The notes: a model not told the origin generated them from the sequence alone. Numbered from the stretch's first letter, positions 44,672 through 57,642 are shown. The stretch is 64,000 nucleotides of DNA from Golubevia sp. BC0850 (GCA_012976225.1 JAAVVG010000010.1:1-64000), one strand, 5' to 3'. Numbers and translations: made by a program.

Positions 44672-45553
44672 ATGAAGCCATCAACTAGTGGATTAAGTTC
44701 AAGCAATTTGAAGAATGCAACCAGTTGCTTTGGAAGTTTGACTTCAACTCTGAAAGGTAAAGCAGCTGCGACAACCACAGGTGAGTCAATTCTTCCTTCT
44801 GTGATCCTCTTCTCTTAAACCCCAATCTAACCTCTAATCCTTCTCTCCATCTCAGTCACCCCATCCCGAACTTTTCATCAATCCACAACATCTTCAAAAC
44901 CATCAACTTCAACTTCTCCTCATTCCCTACCCAATTCAACTCCATCTCCTCAACTTCCACTCCCAACTTCCACCAGCACAGCAATCTCACTCCTAAAAAC
45001 TCAACCATCACATTACGTCTTAACCTCGATTTCAGGTCGAGTTTATCTGCTAAGTCCATCCGATGTTGTGACAGTTCCACATCTAAAAGATGTAAACGTA
45101 GGTGATATTTTAACACTCACAAGAATTCATGAAGTTGGAAGTAGAGATTATACTTTAAGAGCTCAATCGAATTTGACTGAAAGAAAAAGAGGATTAGAAA
45201 CCAATTTGATTGAAAGAATTAGAAATGGTAGCAAAATCGATGTTTCAAATCCTTCTAGTACTCTTTCACTTTTGGGAAGTTCTTCGAGAGGAATTGTAGA
45301 GGGAGAAGAACAAGTCTTGAGAACTTCAACTACCTCCTTTGCAACTAAATTATTACCAAATGGTCTAGCTCATACTGGTTCAACTTTAAGAGAAGAAACT
45401 GTTAGAGTTAAAGTTCTGGTATTGGAACATACTAAAGGGAAATTGGAGAAAATTGAGAAAACTAAAAGGAGAAAAGGCTATAAGAAAACTATTCAACATA
45501 AAGGTTGGTGGACTAAATTGAGAGTTGAGGGGATTGAAATTGGAGAAGAATGA
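44672..45553 (+). CDS. Mitochondrial large-subunit ribosomal protein bL21m
   Basis: Two exons (44672-44780, 44856-45553) join in frame to 268 residues. The C-terminal half is ribosomal protein L21: YVLTSISGRVYLLSPSDVV, NVGDILTLTRIHEVGS, then VKVLVLEHTKGKLEKIEKTK and the closing GYKKTIQHKGWW with TKLRVEGIEI. The N-terminal part is Ser/Thr/Pro-rich with basic residues (SRTFHQSTTSS) and fits a mitochondrial targeting region. It binds 23S-type rRNA in the mitoribosome. A gap of about 60 residues between the L21 halves is an insertion relative to bacterial L21. It is divergent from PCNA. Confidence 0.88.
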
Positions 45554-46647
45554 TGCCAGAGAGATCGATAGGAAGGCCTTGGGTCAAGGGAAGGAGGAAT
45601 GGAAGGTAGAGGGAATAGGCCTTTTGAAATCTAGACGAGCCATTTTCAGCAGAATTCAATCCCTTCCGTTTAAGTTCTCATGTTCTAATTTCTTCAATTT
45701 TCAGCGCATTCACTTTCTTTCTTGGTCAGATTTACTGGTGTTTTGAGACTGAATCGTGAATTGCTTGAGAGGAGGAAAGAATGTCAAACTATGGGTTACC
45801 TCTCCTGTTCCTCTTAAACCCCCCCCCCCTTTTTTTCTTTGCTTTCCCACTCGATAGAGGAGAGATTATCTGACCTTTGATTGGACTGGGAAGACTCAAC
45901 ATCGGAAGAGCCAGAAGTACAAAATTCGAAAGGAGGAAAGATGAAGAATTAAGAGGAATTGAAATCTCCTCATCTTTTTTCGAGATCTTCCTTTGGCTTG
46001 AGCTTCACCAGCGAAGTTGAAGATAATTGGAGCATCGTCGTACTTTTGTTTTTTCTGTTTGAGAAAAAAACAAAGAGGGGAAGCCAACATACCTCTCCCG
46101 CTCTCTCCCCGCTCTTGCGCCTTTCACTCTTGCTCTTTCACCTTTTCCTTTTTTTCCTTTTCGACAAACTCTTCCAAAATCGTCGAAGAAAGGTTGTCTA
46201 TGAAGAATCTTCGTTCAATGTTCGTCTTTTTTAAGTTTTTGCTTTTCGCAATTCGTTTCTCGCGTCCTCTCCATCTCTTTCACTTGCACTCAATTATTCT
46301 TGACAGTGTGAAGAATGTGGAACTTGAGAGTCTAGAGTGAATTTGCAGGCTTTGGGAGCTTGAAGAAGGCACGAAGAGGGTTTCGGAGACGTCAGGGAGA
46401 GTCGATGATACGTGACCCTCTTTCCATCTTATTTCTAGCTCTACTTGCTCACTTCCACTTACAATTCACTCTACTTAAATCTCCAGATCTTGCTTGGTTG
46501 AACGGCGAAAGAGAAAGCTGAGGATTCGAAGATGGAGACAGCGAGACATACGACTTGAATGATGAGGGAAAGTTGGGGGAGTCGAAAACTGGTTGTGGCT
46601 CAAAATTGGATTTTTCTGCCTTCCGCAACATCACATCTAGTCTCAAC
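45554..46647. other. Intergenic region
   Basis: 3' side of bL21m and upstream side of the F-box-like gene. It includes a C10-then-T homopolymer run near 45821-45837. Frames are short and phenylalanine-rich reflections of T-tracts. No gene seen. Confidence 0.5.
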
Positions 46648-48368
46648 ATGAATCAAACAAAAAACGATACTTCAATACCTCCAGGCTTGGATAGTCTACC
46701 AGAAGATGTAGCAGCAGAAGTAGCGGAAAGAGCCAGAAGTTGGACGTTGGTCGAGGATCAAGAAGAAAGAGAAGAGATGAGGACGTGAGTTGAGTCATGA
46801 GTTCACTGAGTTGTCATTTTGTCAACTGTCTGATCATTCCCTTGATGCCCATGTTCTTTGCACAATGATTAACCTACCTTTTTCTTCACTTCTTGCTTTA
46901 GCTTGAGAAATTCGACTCTCAGAGCCTTGTCCCTGACGTCCAGATTAGGCTATCAAAGTTACTATCCTTCTCTCATCAGAAACCTCCGCCTCTGTCTAGC
47001 TCAATTAACTGATTTCTTTCAAGTCTTGGAAAGAGATATGGATTTTGATTTTGGACTGCAGGTTAAATCACGGGCTCTTTGGCAATCACGAACGGCCTTC
47101 AGGAATCAAGTTTCTGTTCCTCTTTCTCAACTGGACTCGCTGGTCTCTTCAACCTCAAACCAAGAGGACTCTTACAAGGCGGTGCCTCGTTCAGAGCATA
47201 AGCTCTACCGAGACAAAGCAGTGGACAATGCGGTGAAGACCTTCTTCAGCAAGATTCAAAGCCTCCAGGCACTAATAATTGTTCATCCGAAGGTTTTGGA
47301 GCTGCCTCTAGTGGAGCGAGTCGGAGGAAAAGACATTCCTCTCTCTTTTCTTGCCAACTCACTCAAACAGATTCACAAGGGGAGGGGTATCAATACCGAA
47401 GAGAGTCTTCCTGCCAACAAGGCGACCTGGCTCCTCTGCTTCTGCCCTCTTCTACGTCAAGCCATTCTCGCTATCAAAGTCACGACTAAATTAGAAGTCT
47501 TTCTGGAAGAGTGCCACGAGATTTACGACGGTGTATCGCAGATCGTAGACTTGGCTCTAGAGGTTAACTTCGCTCAAGATCAGTCAGACAAAAGCACTTG
47601 GTGGGGATTGCCTTTGGGAGGTCGGAGGAGTTGGAGACTAGCAACTCGAAAGTCAGACGCTATCGGAAACTTTTATCGGTGAGAAAGGAACTCAGATCTT
47701 TGGAGGTCCGTGTGACCCGGTCATCAAGAGAGGGAGAATCTGGTGTCCCTTCGGAGTCTCTTTCTGTCCTGTTAGAAAGATCGCAGGAGACAATGACTCA
47801 TATAAGAATGATGGGGTATGATGGGGTTACAGAGCCTAAAGTGGTTGATTACAAGCTCTTCAAACAGCTTAAGTTTTATCTGCCTTGATTACAACTCTTT
47901 ACGTATACTCTCATTTAGACCTCAGCAGCAACTCCCATCAAGCCTAAACGTCATCTACTTTCCTTTTTTTTACGTGGTGAACTCCAAACCTCAAAATAGT
48001 GACTATGAAGAAGATACCATCCTGGCCCACATTCTCACTTCAAGATACATTCCGAAACTCAAGGCGGTGGGAGTTCCAATGGGTCGCTGGGACCATGACT
48101 ACAAAGAGGCCGTGTCTACTAGAATCAAGGAGCTTTGGGTGGAGAGAAGAAAAGGATTGCAAGAGTTGGAGATGCTCACTGGTGGCAGGGTTTTGCTGAG
48201 GCCGTTGAAGCCGAGAGAGATTCGTGAGTAGCTCGCCGTCTTTCAATTTCCACATCAACGTTATTCAATCCCTAACTCACCTGCTTGTTCACTTCCGTCT
48301 CAGCTGTCAACAGATCCAAAGGAGAAATATGTTTGTCAACTACAGGATTGGATTCGTTCGAAATGTAG
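46648..48368 (+). CDS. F-box-like protein A
   Basis: Proposed exons 46648-46784, 46902-47678, 47729-47815, 48000-48223 and 48304-48368 join in frame to 429 residues. The third and fourth introns use weaker sites and are less sure. The N-terminus has a divergent F-box-like stretch, SLPEDVAAEVAERAR, then after intron 1 RALSLTSRLGYQSYYPSLI with RNLRL, a pattern seen in many fungal F-box-like proteins. The rest is helical with no named domain. If it is an F-box it would bring substrates to an SCF ubiquitin ligase. Start is the first ATG before the motif. A similar small protein lies 0.9 kb downstream. Confidence 0.6.
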
Positions 48369-49262
48369 GGAGGTTTTCAGAATTGTCCGACTTTGTCAAC
48401 TTCGTTTGAGAAAGTGTCGCCTCTCGGCTTTGGATGTGATAATCCAGTCTCTGTGACTATGTGACGATCTCTCCGATTCCGCTTGAGATTTCAGAAGTGA
48501 CCATCTCCTTTCCTTCAGATTTTCAGAGGTCATCAATCCTCTCTCACTTCTCACCTTCCCTCTCACTCTACTTTGCTCGCACCTCAGATTCACAAAATCG
48601 CTTTGATTGATATAGGAAAGGAAGAAACATCGTCTAAAGAGGAAAGGATGAGAGAACTCGAAAAGAGAAGACAAAAAGACAATATCGGTTTTGTGTTTCC
48701 GAGTGAACAAAGAATAGAGAGCGACAGAATAAGAAAGAAGAAAGAAACAAAATTACAAGCTGAAGACGAAGAAAAGAGAAGAAAAGAAAAGAAAAGAAAA
48801 GGGAACTAGCTTAGAAAGGGAGGCGTCTTTTGCGATGATGGGACGATGTGGATGAGAGATTTGACTCGAGAATTTGATTGAAGAAGGGAGAAAAAGGAGG
48901 AACTGAGGAACTGGAATCTTTCAAAGATCCATATGAACAAAAGTTTGAGGGACTCGGCTTTTTCGAAGAGCAAGAGAAGAGGACATTGAGAGGGGAAAGG
49001 ATTGCTCGAAGCTACGAAAGTGAATCTCTTTGAGATTTCTGACCACTTCTTTCTCCCTCCCTCCTACCTTTCCATCCATTCTTCCCAAGATGGCATCTCC
49101 TTCCAAGAAAGCTTCAAACAACTCTTTTCTGACTTCTTGTTATCCAACTCTGAAATCTGGTTACACGGAGTCTTCAACTTCTCACCATTTTCAATCATCA
49201 AGACTTTAGACTCAATCGACAAGTTCTTTCACTCATTGGTTCTGCAGGTCACCGATCCAGTC
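48369..49262. other. Intergenic region between two F-box-like genes
   Basis: A purine-rich stretch (about 48600-48810) is open in one frame but starts at TTG and encodes only Lys/Glu/Arg-rich sequence. The last 260 bases are open in frame with the next gene but lack an ATG, and a tctgcag acceptor-like site sits just before its start, so an upstream exon of that gene could exist here. Confidence 0.4.
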
Positions 49263-49986
49263 ATGCTTGGTGTATTTCCAGTTCAAATTTGGTCTGATCA
49301 CATCCTACCCATGTTGACTTACTACCAACTCAAGACGTTCCAAATAGTCAGTCAAGTCTCGAAGAATCTTACTCATCTTCCAGCTTTGGCAGAGAAGATG
49401 TTTCGTTCGGATGTCAATCCAGCTTTACTCAAGTCAATTGAAGTCGGAACTGACTTACAAACCTCTCATCAGTTGTCGAAGAGTGCAGCAGGTTTTATCA
49501 ATCCTTTTCTAGAGAACGCAAGCGTCGGATGTGCTCTTGATTACAAGTCTGCCTACGTGTACGCCAGCGGCAATGACTCTTACAATCCGGCCAGGATTCA
49601 CGGAATTAGACATTTCAAAGCCAGATTTGAGAACGCCACCGACCCTCCCGTCTCGGAGATCAAACTAGACATCGAACCTCCCAGCACTGTCTTTCCCGGT
49701 TCCTTCAAAAAGGAAGTGTGCAAGGTAGTTGGAACTGGAAGACCAATCTTCGGAGGTAGAGTCAATTCTGTCACTTGTAGAGACGTTATACTCGCTTTTT
49801 GCAAGTATGCTAAAAGATTCAGCTATTGTGAGTTATTTCTTGTGACGAGTCTCTCGTTCAACACTCATCTCCAACTACTTCAATCTTTCTTTAGACGACG
49901 ACCGCTCTATGCTCTCCTGTGGTTTTAATGATTTCAAGAAATTCAAAGGTGGATTCGTTTTGGCGGGCATCTTTTGGGATGGCTGA
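49263..49986 (+). CDS. F-box-like protein B, short
   Basis: Two exons (49263-49827, 49895-49986) join in frame to 218 residues. The start MLGVFPVQIWSDHILPMLTY, then FQIVSQVSKNLTHLPALAEK, fits a divergent F-box. The rest has ARIHGIRHFKARF and ends FKGGFVLAGIFWDG. No known second domain. It is short for the type, so it may be truncated or have exons I did not find: an acceptor-like site directly precedes the ATG, and spliced-looking DNA continues to about 50130. Function would be SCF substrate choice if the F-box call is right. Confidence 0.5.
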
Positions 49987-50530
49987 TCGGTGAGTGATAC
50001 CGAGCCAACCCCCTTACGTAGGTTTCCTTGATCACTTCTACCTCCTATCTCTTTGCTGCGAATCTTTAGCCGTACCTTTGGATGGAAGGAGAGAAAGCTG
50101 AGGGTTCAGAATGGGTGCATGAAGAAATGATGAAGTCAAAGTGTATCAAATTGTTCGAAGAAATGATAAGCCATTTTCAGAACCAATCGGTACTGTTGAC
50201 TTTTTTGCTACTCTAGTACAGCTACAAGGATTCAGACTTTGATCAAATCTACAGATTTTGCATCTTTCTCCTTTGGAACAGAGGCAGCACTTCAAAGTTC
50301 TAGTTCACTCACTATCTCTCCTTGCCAGACTTGCCTCAGCTCAAGCTCTAAATTCTCACATTCCAGGACCAGAAACTCAGAAAGCCACCGAAATCAACGC
50401 CGCCGTTCAAGCATTCCAAACATGGCGGCGTGTTGTCTGGTACAGCGTCTCGGCGTTTGTAGGCGTTCCAGAAAAACTACAAAAGCACGTCAGGCTTTTT
50501 CAAACTCTTCTTCCCTCCCCAAAACCCAAG
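49987..50530 (+). other. Intergenic, upstream of the methyltransferase
   Basis: Contains GTGAGT and TTTAG signals that could belong to further 3' exons of F-box-like protein B. The 465-base open frame that overlaps the methyltransferase start begins at a non-ATG codon upstream and has no domain. Confidence 0.35.
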
Positions 50531-51580
50531 ATGTCTCATTCTCACTCTACTCCAAACTACTCTGCCGGAAACGATAGATTCAATACGGAAGCCTCGACCT
50601 ACGACGAGAAGGTGAGTAGACCTCTCTCTTCCCTCCACACCTTTCGTTCTCTGTTGCTCACGCTGTCCTTTCCCCACAGCACGGAGCCGCCGAAGTTGCC
50701 AAACTTTGTTCGAAAGCATTGACAGATAACATTCCAGAACTGGAAGATGGAACTTCAAAAGAGAAAGAATGGACTGCTATTGAGATTGGAGCGGGAACGG
50801 GCCTCCTTAGTCGCGAGTTACTTCCTTACTTCAAATCGGTCTTAGGAGTAGATCCCTCTCAAGGAATGCTTGACGAGTTTGAGAAAAAATCCAAACAAGC
50901 AAAGGAGGAAGGGAAAGGTGAAATGAAAGGGGTCAAGGTTCTCCTGGATGTGAGTTTCACTTTGTCGTAAGAGGAGCTCATATTCCGGATTAAACGCTTC
51001 ATAGCATAGAGTAACGGCTCTTCTGACCGGACTTTTCTCTCATTAACATGTTCAAGAACCCACACGACCCCATTTTGGGCGGAAAGAAGTTCAATTTGGC
51101 TGTTTCCCATCTGGTCTTTCACCACATTCCGTGAGTACTATCCTCACCCTCTCTTTTCCTCTTCCCACCTTTGAGAAAATGGTTGTGCTAACCGTTCTTC
51201 CTTTTTTTTCTCCTTGCAGTGACATGTATCGCACCATCGAGGTCATGAAGGAGATCTTAGTTTCAGGAGGGGTCGTCGCAATTTCCGATTTCATCAACGA
51301 TGCCAACGCTTTTAGAGACAAAGGAGTAGCTGATGGAGTTCATAGACATGGATTAGTACCGGAGGAAATCAAGGAAATGATGCAGAGAGCGGGATTGAAG
51401 GACGTTCAGGTGAAGAAGACCTTTTCATTTGATATGAATTTTGGTGGAGATCACCAGCATTCTCGTGGAGATCACCACAGCCATGAAGCTCATCAACACG
51501 AACACAATCATGGAGAAAAGAGCGTAGAAAAAAAGGAGAAAGTCAAGATGAACTTTCTGCTTTGTACCGGAAGGAAGTAG
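50531..51580 (+). CDS. Class I SAM-dependent methyltransferase with His-rich segment
   Basis: Four exons (50531-50611, 50680-50949, 51057-51130, 51220-51580) join in frame to 261 residues. The fold is a class I methyltransferase: AIEIGAGTGLLSRELLPYF is the SAM-binding motif I, VLGVDPSQGMLDEF is post-I, LAVSHLVFHHI is motif II region, and VSGGVVAISDFIND is motif III. The substrate is unknown; small-molecule methyltransferases of the methyltransf_11/25 type look like this. Unusual is a segment near residues 215-240 with nine His in about 22 residues (DHQH, DHHSH, HQHEHNHG), placed between the last two strands. It could bind Zn, Ni or Cu. Convergent with the P5B ATPase, 97 bases apart. Confidence 0.85.
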
Positions 51581-51677
51581 AAGATCAGTCTCAAAACAAG
51601 TTTTGTTTTCCATAGGCTAGAAAGAAGAAGATATCTACACAATTAGAAATGTAAAAGAACACTGGAAATACAATCAT

Positions 51678-54600
51678 CTAAGCTTCACCTTCATTGATCA
51701 TGTCTTCTGTGACGAGCTTGTAGATCCTTCCTTCCTTGTGTCTTGTGTTACGCTTTCCACCTCTGGCGTGTCGGATTGCTCTCTGAACACCCTTGAGAGC
51801 CTTTGTGGTAGGAACAGCCGCGTAACTCTCAAAGAGGAAAGCTAGAATGGTGTTGAGAACGACGAAAGCGAAAAGGGCGTAGTGGAATGAACGAGGGAAA
51901 GTGACGAGTCCGAGAAGGTCGAAGAAGAATCCAGATGGAACGAAGAGGAAGTAGAGAGAGAAGAGGGAGAGGACGGCGAGAGATAGGACGAGCATTGCTG
52001 AAGATTGAAAGGGAGGAGAAAAAGGGGGGGGGTAAGTATGAGGCCCCGGCCCCAGGAAAGAAGTAGAGGTGGGTAGACGCTCACGATTGGAGTACATTGG
52101 TTTTCGATAAGGAGCACCAACGCTGAACACAGCAGCCACTAGGATGTACTGGAACGAGGAGCTGGAGGGAAGAAAGAAGAGATAGACAAACAGGAGTTGA
52201 TCAGACCAACGCCGGGCAGCTAATAGAACACAGTCAGACGACTTGACTCACACTAAGAACAAAGCTGAGTTCTCTGGGTTCGTGACGTCCAGTTTGTCTG
52301 GATTGACGACCGGAGGCTCGTACCTGAAAGAAGAATGGGTAAGAGAGGAGATAAGTTTCAGATGAAGTTCCACAATCACTGTGTTCGCTTTCATGAAATA
52401 CTCACCAAGGTTGGGCTCTCGTGTAGAAGAATACGGCGATCTGAATAGCGCTCGAGATGAAGACCTGACCGATTAAAGAGATGAGAACCTTCTTGCTGAC
52501 CAAATTAGCTGTAGGTCTCTTGGGGTGAATCGAAGGGTAGGGCAGAGTCCTGGCCATAGCGACGGCGACTGGTAGAATGATGAAAAGATCGATGTAGAGG
52601 AATTGGAAATCTCCCAAACTTGAGGCGAAGCTGTAGAGGATTGTGATACTTGTGAATTGAATCAGAGAGTAGAGAGCCATGTACTTGAAGCAGGAGAAAG
52701 AAGTGACCAGAGCGGCTCTTCCTTCTTTGATGACTTCGATGACACAGGAAATGTCTGGAGAAGAACTGGTGAAAGGAGCTGCTACTGAAGCCTCAGCTTC
52801 GGAAAGAGAAATTCCGAGATCTGCTGCTTTCAAAGCTCCACAATCGTTGGCACCGTCTCCACACATTCCAACAGCTACGAAGAAGAGAAAGAGAAAGAGT
52901 TCCGTCAGAAAGTGCGATCGGGCTAATCATCGACACTGTCTGTCGAACTCACTATATCCAAGAGCTTGGAGTCTTTCAATGAGTTCGTGTTTCTCATCCG
53001 GTGACATTCTAGCGAAGATGGTTCCTTTGATGAGCATACGACGAAGAGTCTCGAGAGGAGCATAGTCGACCATCCATCGGAAGACATCTCCGCTGAGAGC
53101 GAGTTGGTAGTCTTGGAAATCCAGCTCTTCAAAGTCAAAGACATGAGGATCGATCTCAAGAGGCTGTCGAGAAGGAAAGGGGAACGAAGTCAGAATGCTG
53201 TCAAAGAAGTTTGAAATTGATGACTCTCGCTTACCTTCAATCGCTGAGGATCCAGCTTGACTCGGTCGTCGTCGACACTAGACCAATCGATGATAGCGTT
53301 GGGCGACTTTTGGGAACCTGAGAGGATGAAAGCCGAATTCTGTAAGCCAGTTGAGCTCTTACGGGAGTCGAAATGATCCTCCGAACTCACCTTGAACGAA
53401 AGTAGGCATGAAAACGTGAGCAGAAGGTCCAACCATTCCACACTCTCTAGCAACACTGATAGCAGTTCTAGGATTGTCTCCAGTAACCATCTTGCAAACA
53501 ATGTTAGCGTCTCTGAGAGTCTCGATAGCGGGTGCTGAACCTTCCTTCAACTTGTTCTCGAAGATGATCAATCCCAGGAATCGTAATTCACTTTCGGCTT
53601 GTTCACGTTTCATACGTTGAGCTTTGATCCAGCTCATTCCCGGCATACTCTTTCCAGCACAAGCGATGACACGATATCCATGCTTGGTGTAATAAGCTAG
53701 GAGATCGTCGTAATCGGCAGGGAAAGAAGATGGGTCACAAATGTCGGTCATGACTTCTGGAGCACCTTTGACAAAGACTTCCATCGAGGTGGATCTGAGT
53801 CTCTTGACGATGACTGACATTCTACGTAGAGCGGAAGCGAATTCGAAGGTTCGAAGGACTCCCACTGGAAAGAGAGGAAGGTTTTAAGAATATGAGCGAT
53901 CATCTCTGTCATTCATTCTGTGCAATCTTAAATACTCACGTTCTAAGAAGTGAGCATGTTTACCGCTCTTGACAGCATCCTGAACCTCGAAGGCTTGACC
54001 TCCAGGAGGTCTCACCACAGTCTGAACCAAAGCGGGTGGTCTATCTGTCAATTTGCTCTTTCCATCTTTGGCAGTTCCGGACTTGGTAGTGGCTTTAGCG
54101 GATTGTTCTCTACCTTCATCCAAAGTCCAACCAGTGAATTCGAACATCTTGACATCCAAAGGATCTCCGATGACTTCAGAATCTACCACTTTGAGGGAAT
54201 GACAGGTAGCCAAAGCGTAGAGTAGAGGCATCTTTCTCGCGTCTACGTCCTTCGAACTTGATCCTCCCATTCCAACCGGCATCTCATCCACTCCTTCGTG
54301 AAGTTCACTGAATCGATTGGCCTTGATGTCCACTGTTCTTGTACCGAGAACGTCGAGCCCGTCCGCTGTGAGAGTTCCAGTCTTGTCGAAACAGAAGACG
54401 TTGATCTTTCCTCCGATATTAACTCGATTGGGTGAGATACAGAAGATTCCTCTCTTTCGTAATCTTGCGATAGCGAACGTAGTTCCGATGCTCATAGTTG
54501 CGGGCAGAGCAGGTGGAACGACTACAGTGATCAGATCCAAAGCTCTGACGAGGATAGTATGCCAGGCGATTCCAATTTTGACGAAGTTGAAGGCGGATCC

Positions 54601-57479
54601 GATGAAACCGATCCCAGCGATTCCGGCCAGGAAACCAATGAAGCGGAAAGAGTCTCTGTAGAACTTGAATCCCATTGGCTTGGGGAAGAGCATGCTTCTA
54701 ACCAAAGCTCCCTTGGTGGTGTCGAATCCAGTTCGAACGACCATCGCTCTAGCTCCAGCTCCGTCTTCCTTGTCAGAGATATTTGCAACACCAGCAGCTC
54801 CCCCTCCACCACGAATTCGAATGATCCTAGTTCCAGAGAATAAGAAGTGTCTTGCTAGGTCGGAAGAAACGTCTTGACCAGGTTGCTGAAGAGCCAAAAG
54901 TTGAACGTCATCGATGGGAACCTTTGAAACTGGAACTGACTCTCCAGTCAGCATACTCTCGTTGACGATTGCGTCTCCACTCAGCAGAACACTATCGGAA
55001 GGAAAGAATAGAAGTCCGGGTTCGGCTACGTCGTAGATGTCTCCAGGGACCAGGAAAGAACTGTCGATCTTGGACCAAGAGCCTTCTCTGAGAACCTTGA
55101 CCTCACAAGAGAACTTGCTCATTTCCCTCATGCGTTCAATGGTTCTCTTGGTCTCCACCAGAGTAGTGATGATACTGGCAGCACTGATGATGGCGATACA
55201 AGCTGCGTAGTAGTAGTAGTCATCGACACTCCAGAGCATGATCGAGACGACTTGGAACATGTAGAAGGGATGTAGGACCTCATCGACTAGAAGACCAGCG
55301 GTACTCTTGCCTTCGATGTCGATCTCGTTCTTTCCGAAAAGAACTGATCTGTCCTTTTCGGCATCCCAAGAGACTCCAGAGTAGACTCTTGAAACCGAAG
55401 ACCAGAGAGGATCACGCCAATCCTTCAGCATGCGAAGACGACCAGTGGGAGGATGGATGATGAAACGAGTGTATCGGTAGTCGAGGTAGGTGAGATCCAT
55501 GAGTTGTTCGGTTTCGACTCCAGAGAGAAGAGCTTCGGCTTCGTAGTGTCCGTTTCCATTGAGAGTTCCGTTTCCGTTTTCTCTAGTCTTTCCATTCTTG
55601 ACGCTGCTACGAGCAGAAGTCACTCCGCTGGCTGGAGCGGTAGGAGGAGCAGTAACGTTGATTTGGTGTTCGGCTTGAGTGCTAGGAGGTTCACGAGAAG
55701 AAGGCGGGAAGACAGAAGCCAGAGGGCGAGCGAAAGGGATCGTCTTGAGATCAGCTTCGAATAGATCTCCCCATTGGTTCTGTGATAGTGTGGCAGGGCA
55801 TATCCGATCAGTGGTCAGAGAACTCTGGTGGAGAAAAAAAATCACATAATCAGAATCGTTTACTCACCTCGATCATGAGAAATTCGGCTTCCTCGAAGAC
55901 GGTCTCTCTGCACATCCATCTTAGCCTCCACCTAGGCATCCAACGAGCTAGAAGATAGACGATTCCGACAGTGAGCCAAGCAAAAACTAAATAAGCAGCT
56001 CTTCTAGCTGGCCTAGTACGATATCCAGTAAGACGAATGAGAGCGTCTTCGTCGGCTAAGTAGATCTGTTGTCTTGACCTTGAACTCTTGTCCAAGTAGG
56101 CTAGATCAGAAGCAGCTGCGTTTCCTCCTGCCGTTCCGATACCAGAATCAACTTCCCCAGGAGCTCCTCCTGCAAAGCCACTTGATGCTCCAGCGTGATC
56201 TTCGGGATCTCTTCCTGCTAACTCTGCGTCTAGCTCATCTCCATCTCTCTCCAATCCAGCTCTTGAATCACCAAAGACTGGATCGACAGCTCCACTCAGC
56301 GGTCCGAAGGCAGATGGCAACAAAACACCCCGAATTGATCTTGCGTCTCCGTCTGAAGATCCCGACCTTAGAGAGTCGTCCGAATCATCTTCCTCGTCAT
56401 CTTCTGATCCGTAATCTTCATCACTCCAACCTCCTCCACCTTGTCTGAGATCGTCTTCATCATCTCGACTTCTAGTTGAAGTTGCTCCCCGACTTGCTAC
56501 ACTCCCAGAACTTCTTCTTCTTAACATTGAAGGTCTACGACCTCTGTGACCTCCTGATTCTTCATCTTCTTGATCTCGGTCTCCCCTGAAAGAGGCCAGT
56601 AGAGATCCTAGCATTCCTTTGGGCTGAGATGGAGAGGTAGAAGGATCATCTTCCGGAACATGAGTTGGTTTCTTTCTACCAAATCGACTGCTAAGACTTC
56701 GGAGGGAAGGAGGCCTTGCTAAACTAGATCCTTCTCCTTGGACAGAGGCTGCATCTTCATCGTCGTACTCCGTTCCACCGCTTCGAGCAGATGAAGTACT
56801 TGTCTTTCTGCCTCGCTCTCTTCGGGGGGATTGACTGAAAGATTCACGAGAGATTCTTCTGCGAGAGCGGGTGGAGGACCGGGCAGAGAGCTCTGGTCGA
56901 GCAAAGGCGTGACGCATGCTGTTGAGGAGAAGAAGGGGGATGAAATTAGTCAAATGTATTGATCTCCATGATACTATTGAATTCAATGTTCAGAGACCGA
57001 GAGCAAGTGAGATCTCTTTCTATCAGACTCCTCTGGACCCTCCTCTTGCTGCTTCCTCATCCAGGCTTCCGATCTACACGACTTACTCACCTGCTAACGG
57101 AGCTTGGTACAGCACCAGCAGATGGACCATCAAAGATACTACCCTGATCATCGTAACTACCAACTTGACTATCTCTTCTCTGTCTTCCACCAATTGAGAC
57201 TGCCCCGTGAGGAAGGCCATCTTCTGCATCATCGGTATCTACCGCTTCTTCTTGATTTCTTCCAGTTGCCCATGCTAGAGCTTCCTTTGATTCTTGTTCG
57301 TCAAAGTAAGGAGAAGAAGGAGTGAACTCGTCTTGTTGTGAAGGTTCAGCTTGATCTTGATCTTGAATCTGGATTTCAGCTGATGGATGGAGAGAGAAAG
57401 GAGCTTGATACTCTGAGGATGCGATCTCTTCCCTTCCCTTTTTACCCTTTGACTTGGTTTTCGTTTTTCTAGAAGACAT
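51678..57479 (-). CDS. YPK9: P5B-type ATPase (YPK9/ATP13A2-like)
   Basis: Ten exons (57479-57091, 56918-55868, 55824-53940, 53864-53391, 53317-53235, 53163-52953, 52874-52406, 52323-52252, 52161-52085, 51997-51678) join in frame to 1676 residues. P-type ATPase marks: [34 protein letters not shown] (phosphorylated Asp), [19 protein letters not shown] and [14 protein letters not shown]. The PPALP membrane motif places it in P5B, not P5A (PPELP). Family members sit in vacuole or lysosome membranes and export polyamines to the cytosol; yeast Ypk9 also gives metal tolerance. The N-terminal 480 or so residues are long, Ser/Arg/Asp/Glu-rich and probably disordered. Start is the first ATG (MSSRKTK); the frame upstream begins only at TTG. 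Its promoter is shared with a GMC oxidoreductase. Confidence 0.93.
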
Positions 57480-57642
57480 CCTTGATAGACAGGAACCCTG
57501 CGATGAGGTCTCGAAGGATAGGAGTTGGCGTGTGAGAGGAAAAGAAAGAAATGGAAAGCTTCTTCTCGATCTCCATTCTCCCAACTCAAAGCTCGATTCT
57601 TCTGACTCCTTCAAAGCCTCCTTTTCTCCTACTTTTCTAGAG
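57480..57642. promoter_or_regulatory. Compact divergent promoter, P5B ATPase and GMC oxidoreductase
   Basis: Only 163 bases separate the two ATG codons. No TATA box is evident. Such a short gap means the two genes must share regulatory DNA or have overlapping leaders. Confidence 0.5.

Noticed and set aside
44856-45116. Minus-strand Leu-rich frame opposite bL21m
   Set aside because: Antisense shadow of a Ser/Thr/Pro-rich coding stretch with no motif of its own.
48573-48809. Charged plus-strand frame of 78 codons
   Set aside because: Starts at TTG and encodes only Lys/Glu/Arg-rich sequence from a purine tract.
50258-50722. 154-codon frame overlapping the methyltransferase start
   Set aside because: No ATG at its start, no domain, and it is in a different frame from the methyltransferase, whose own splice sites and motifs are clear.
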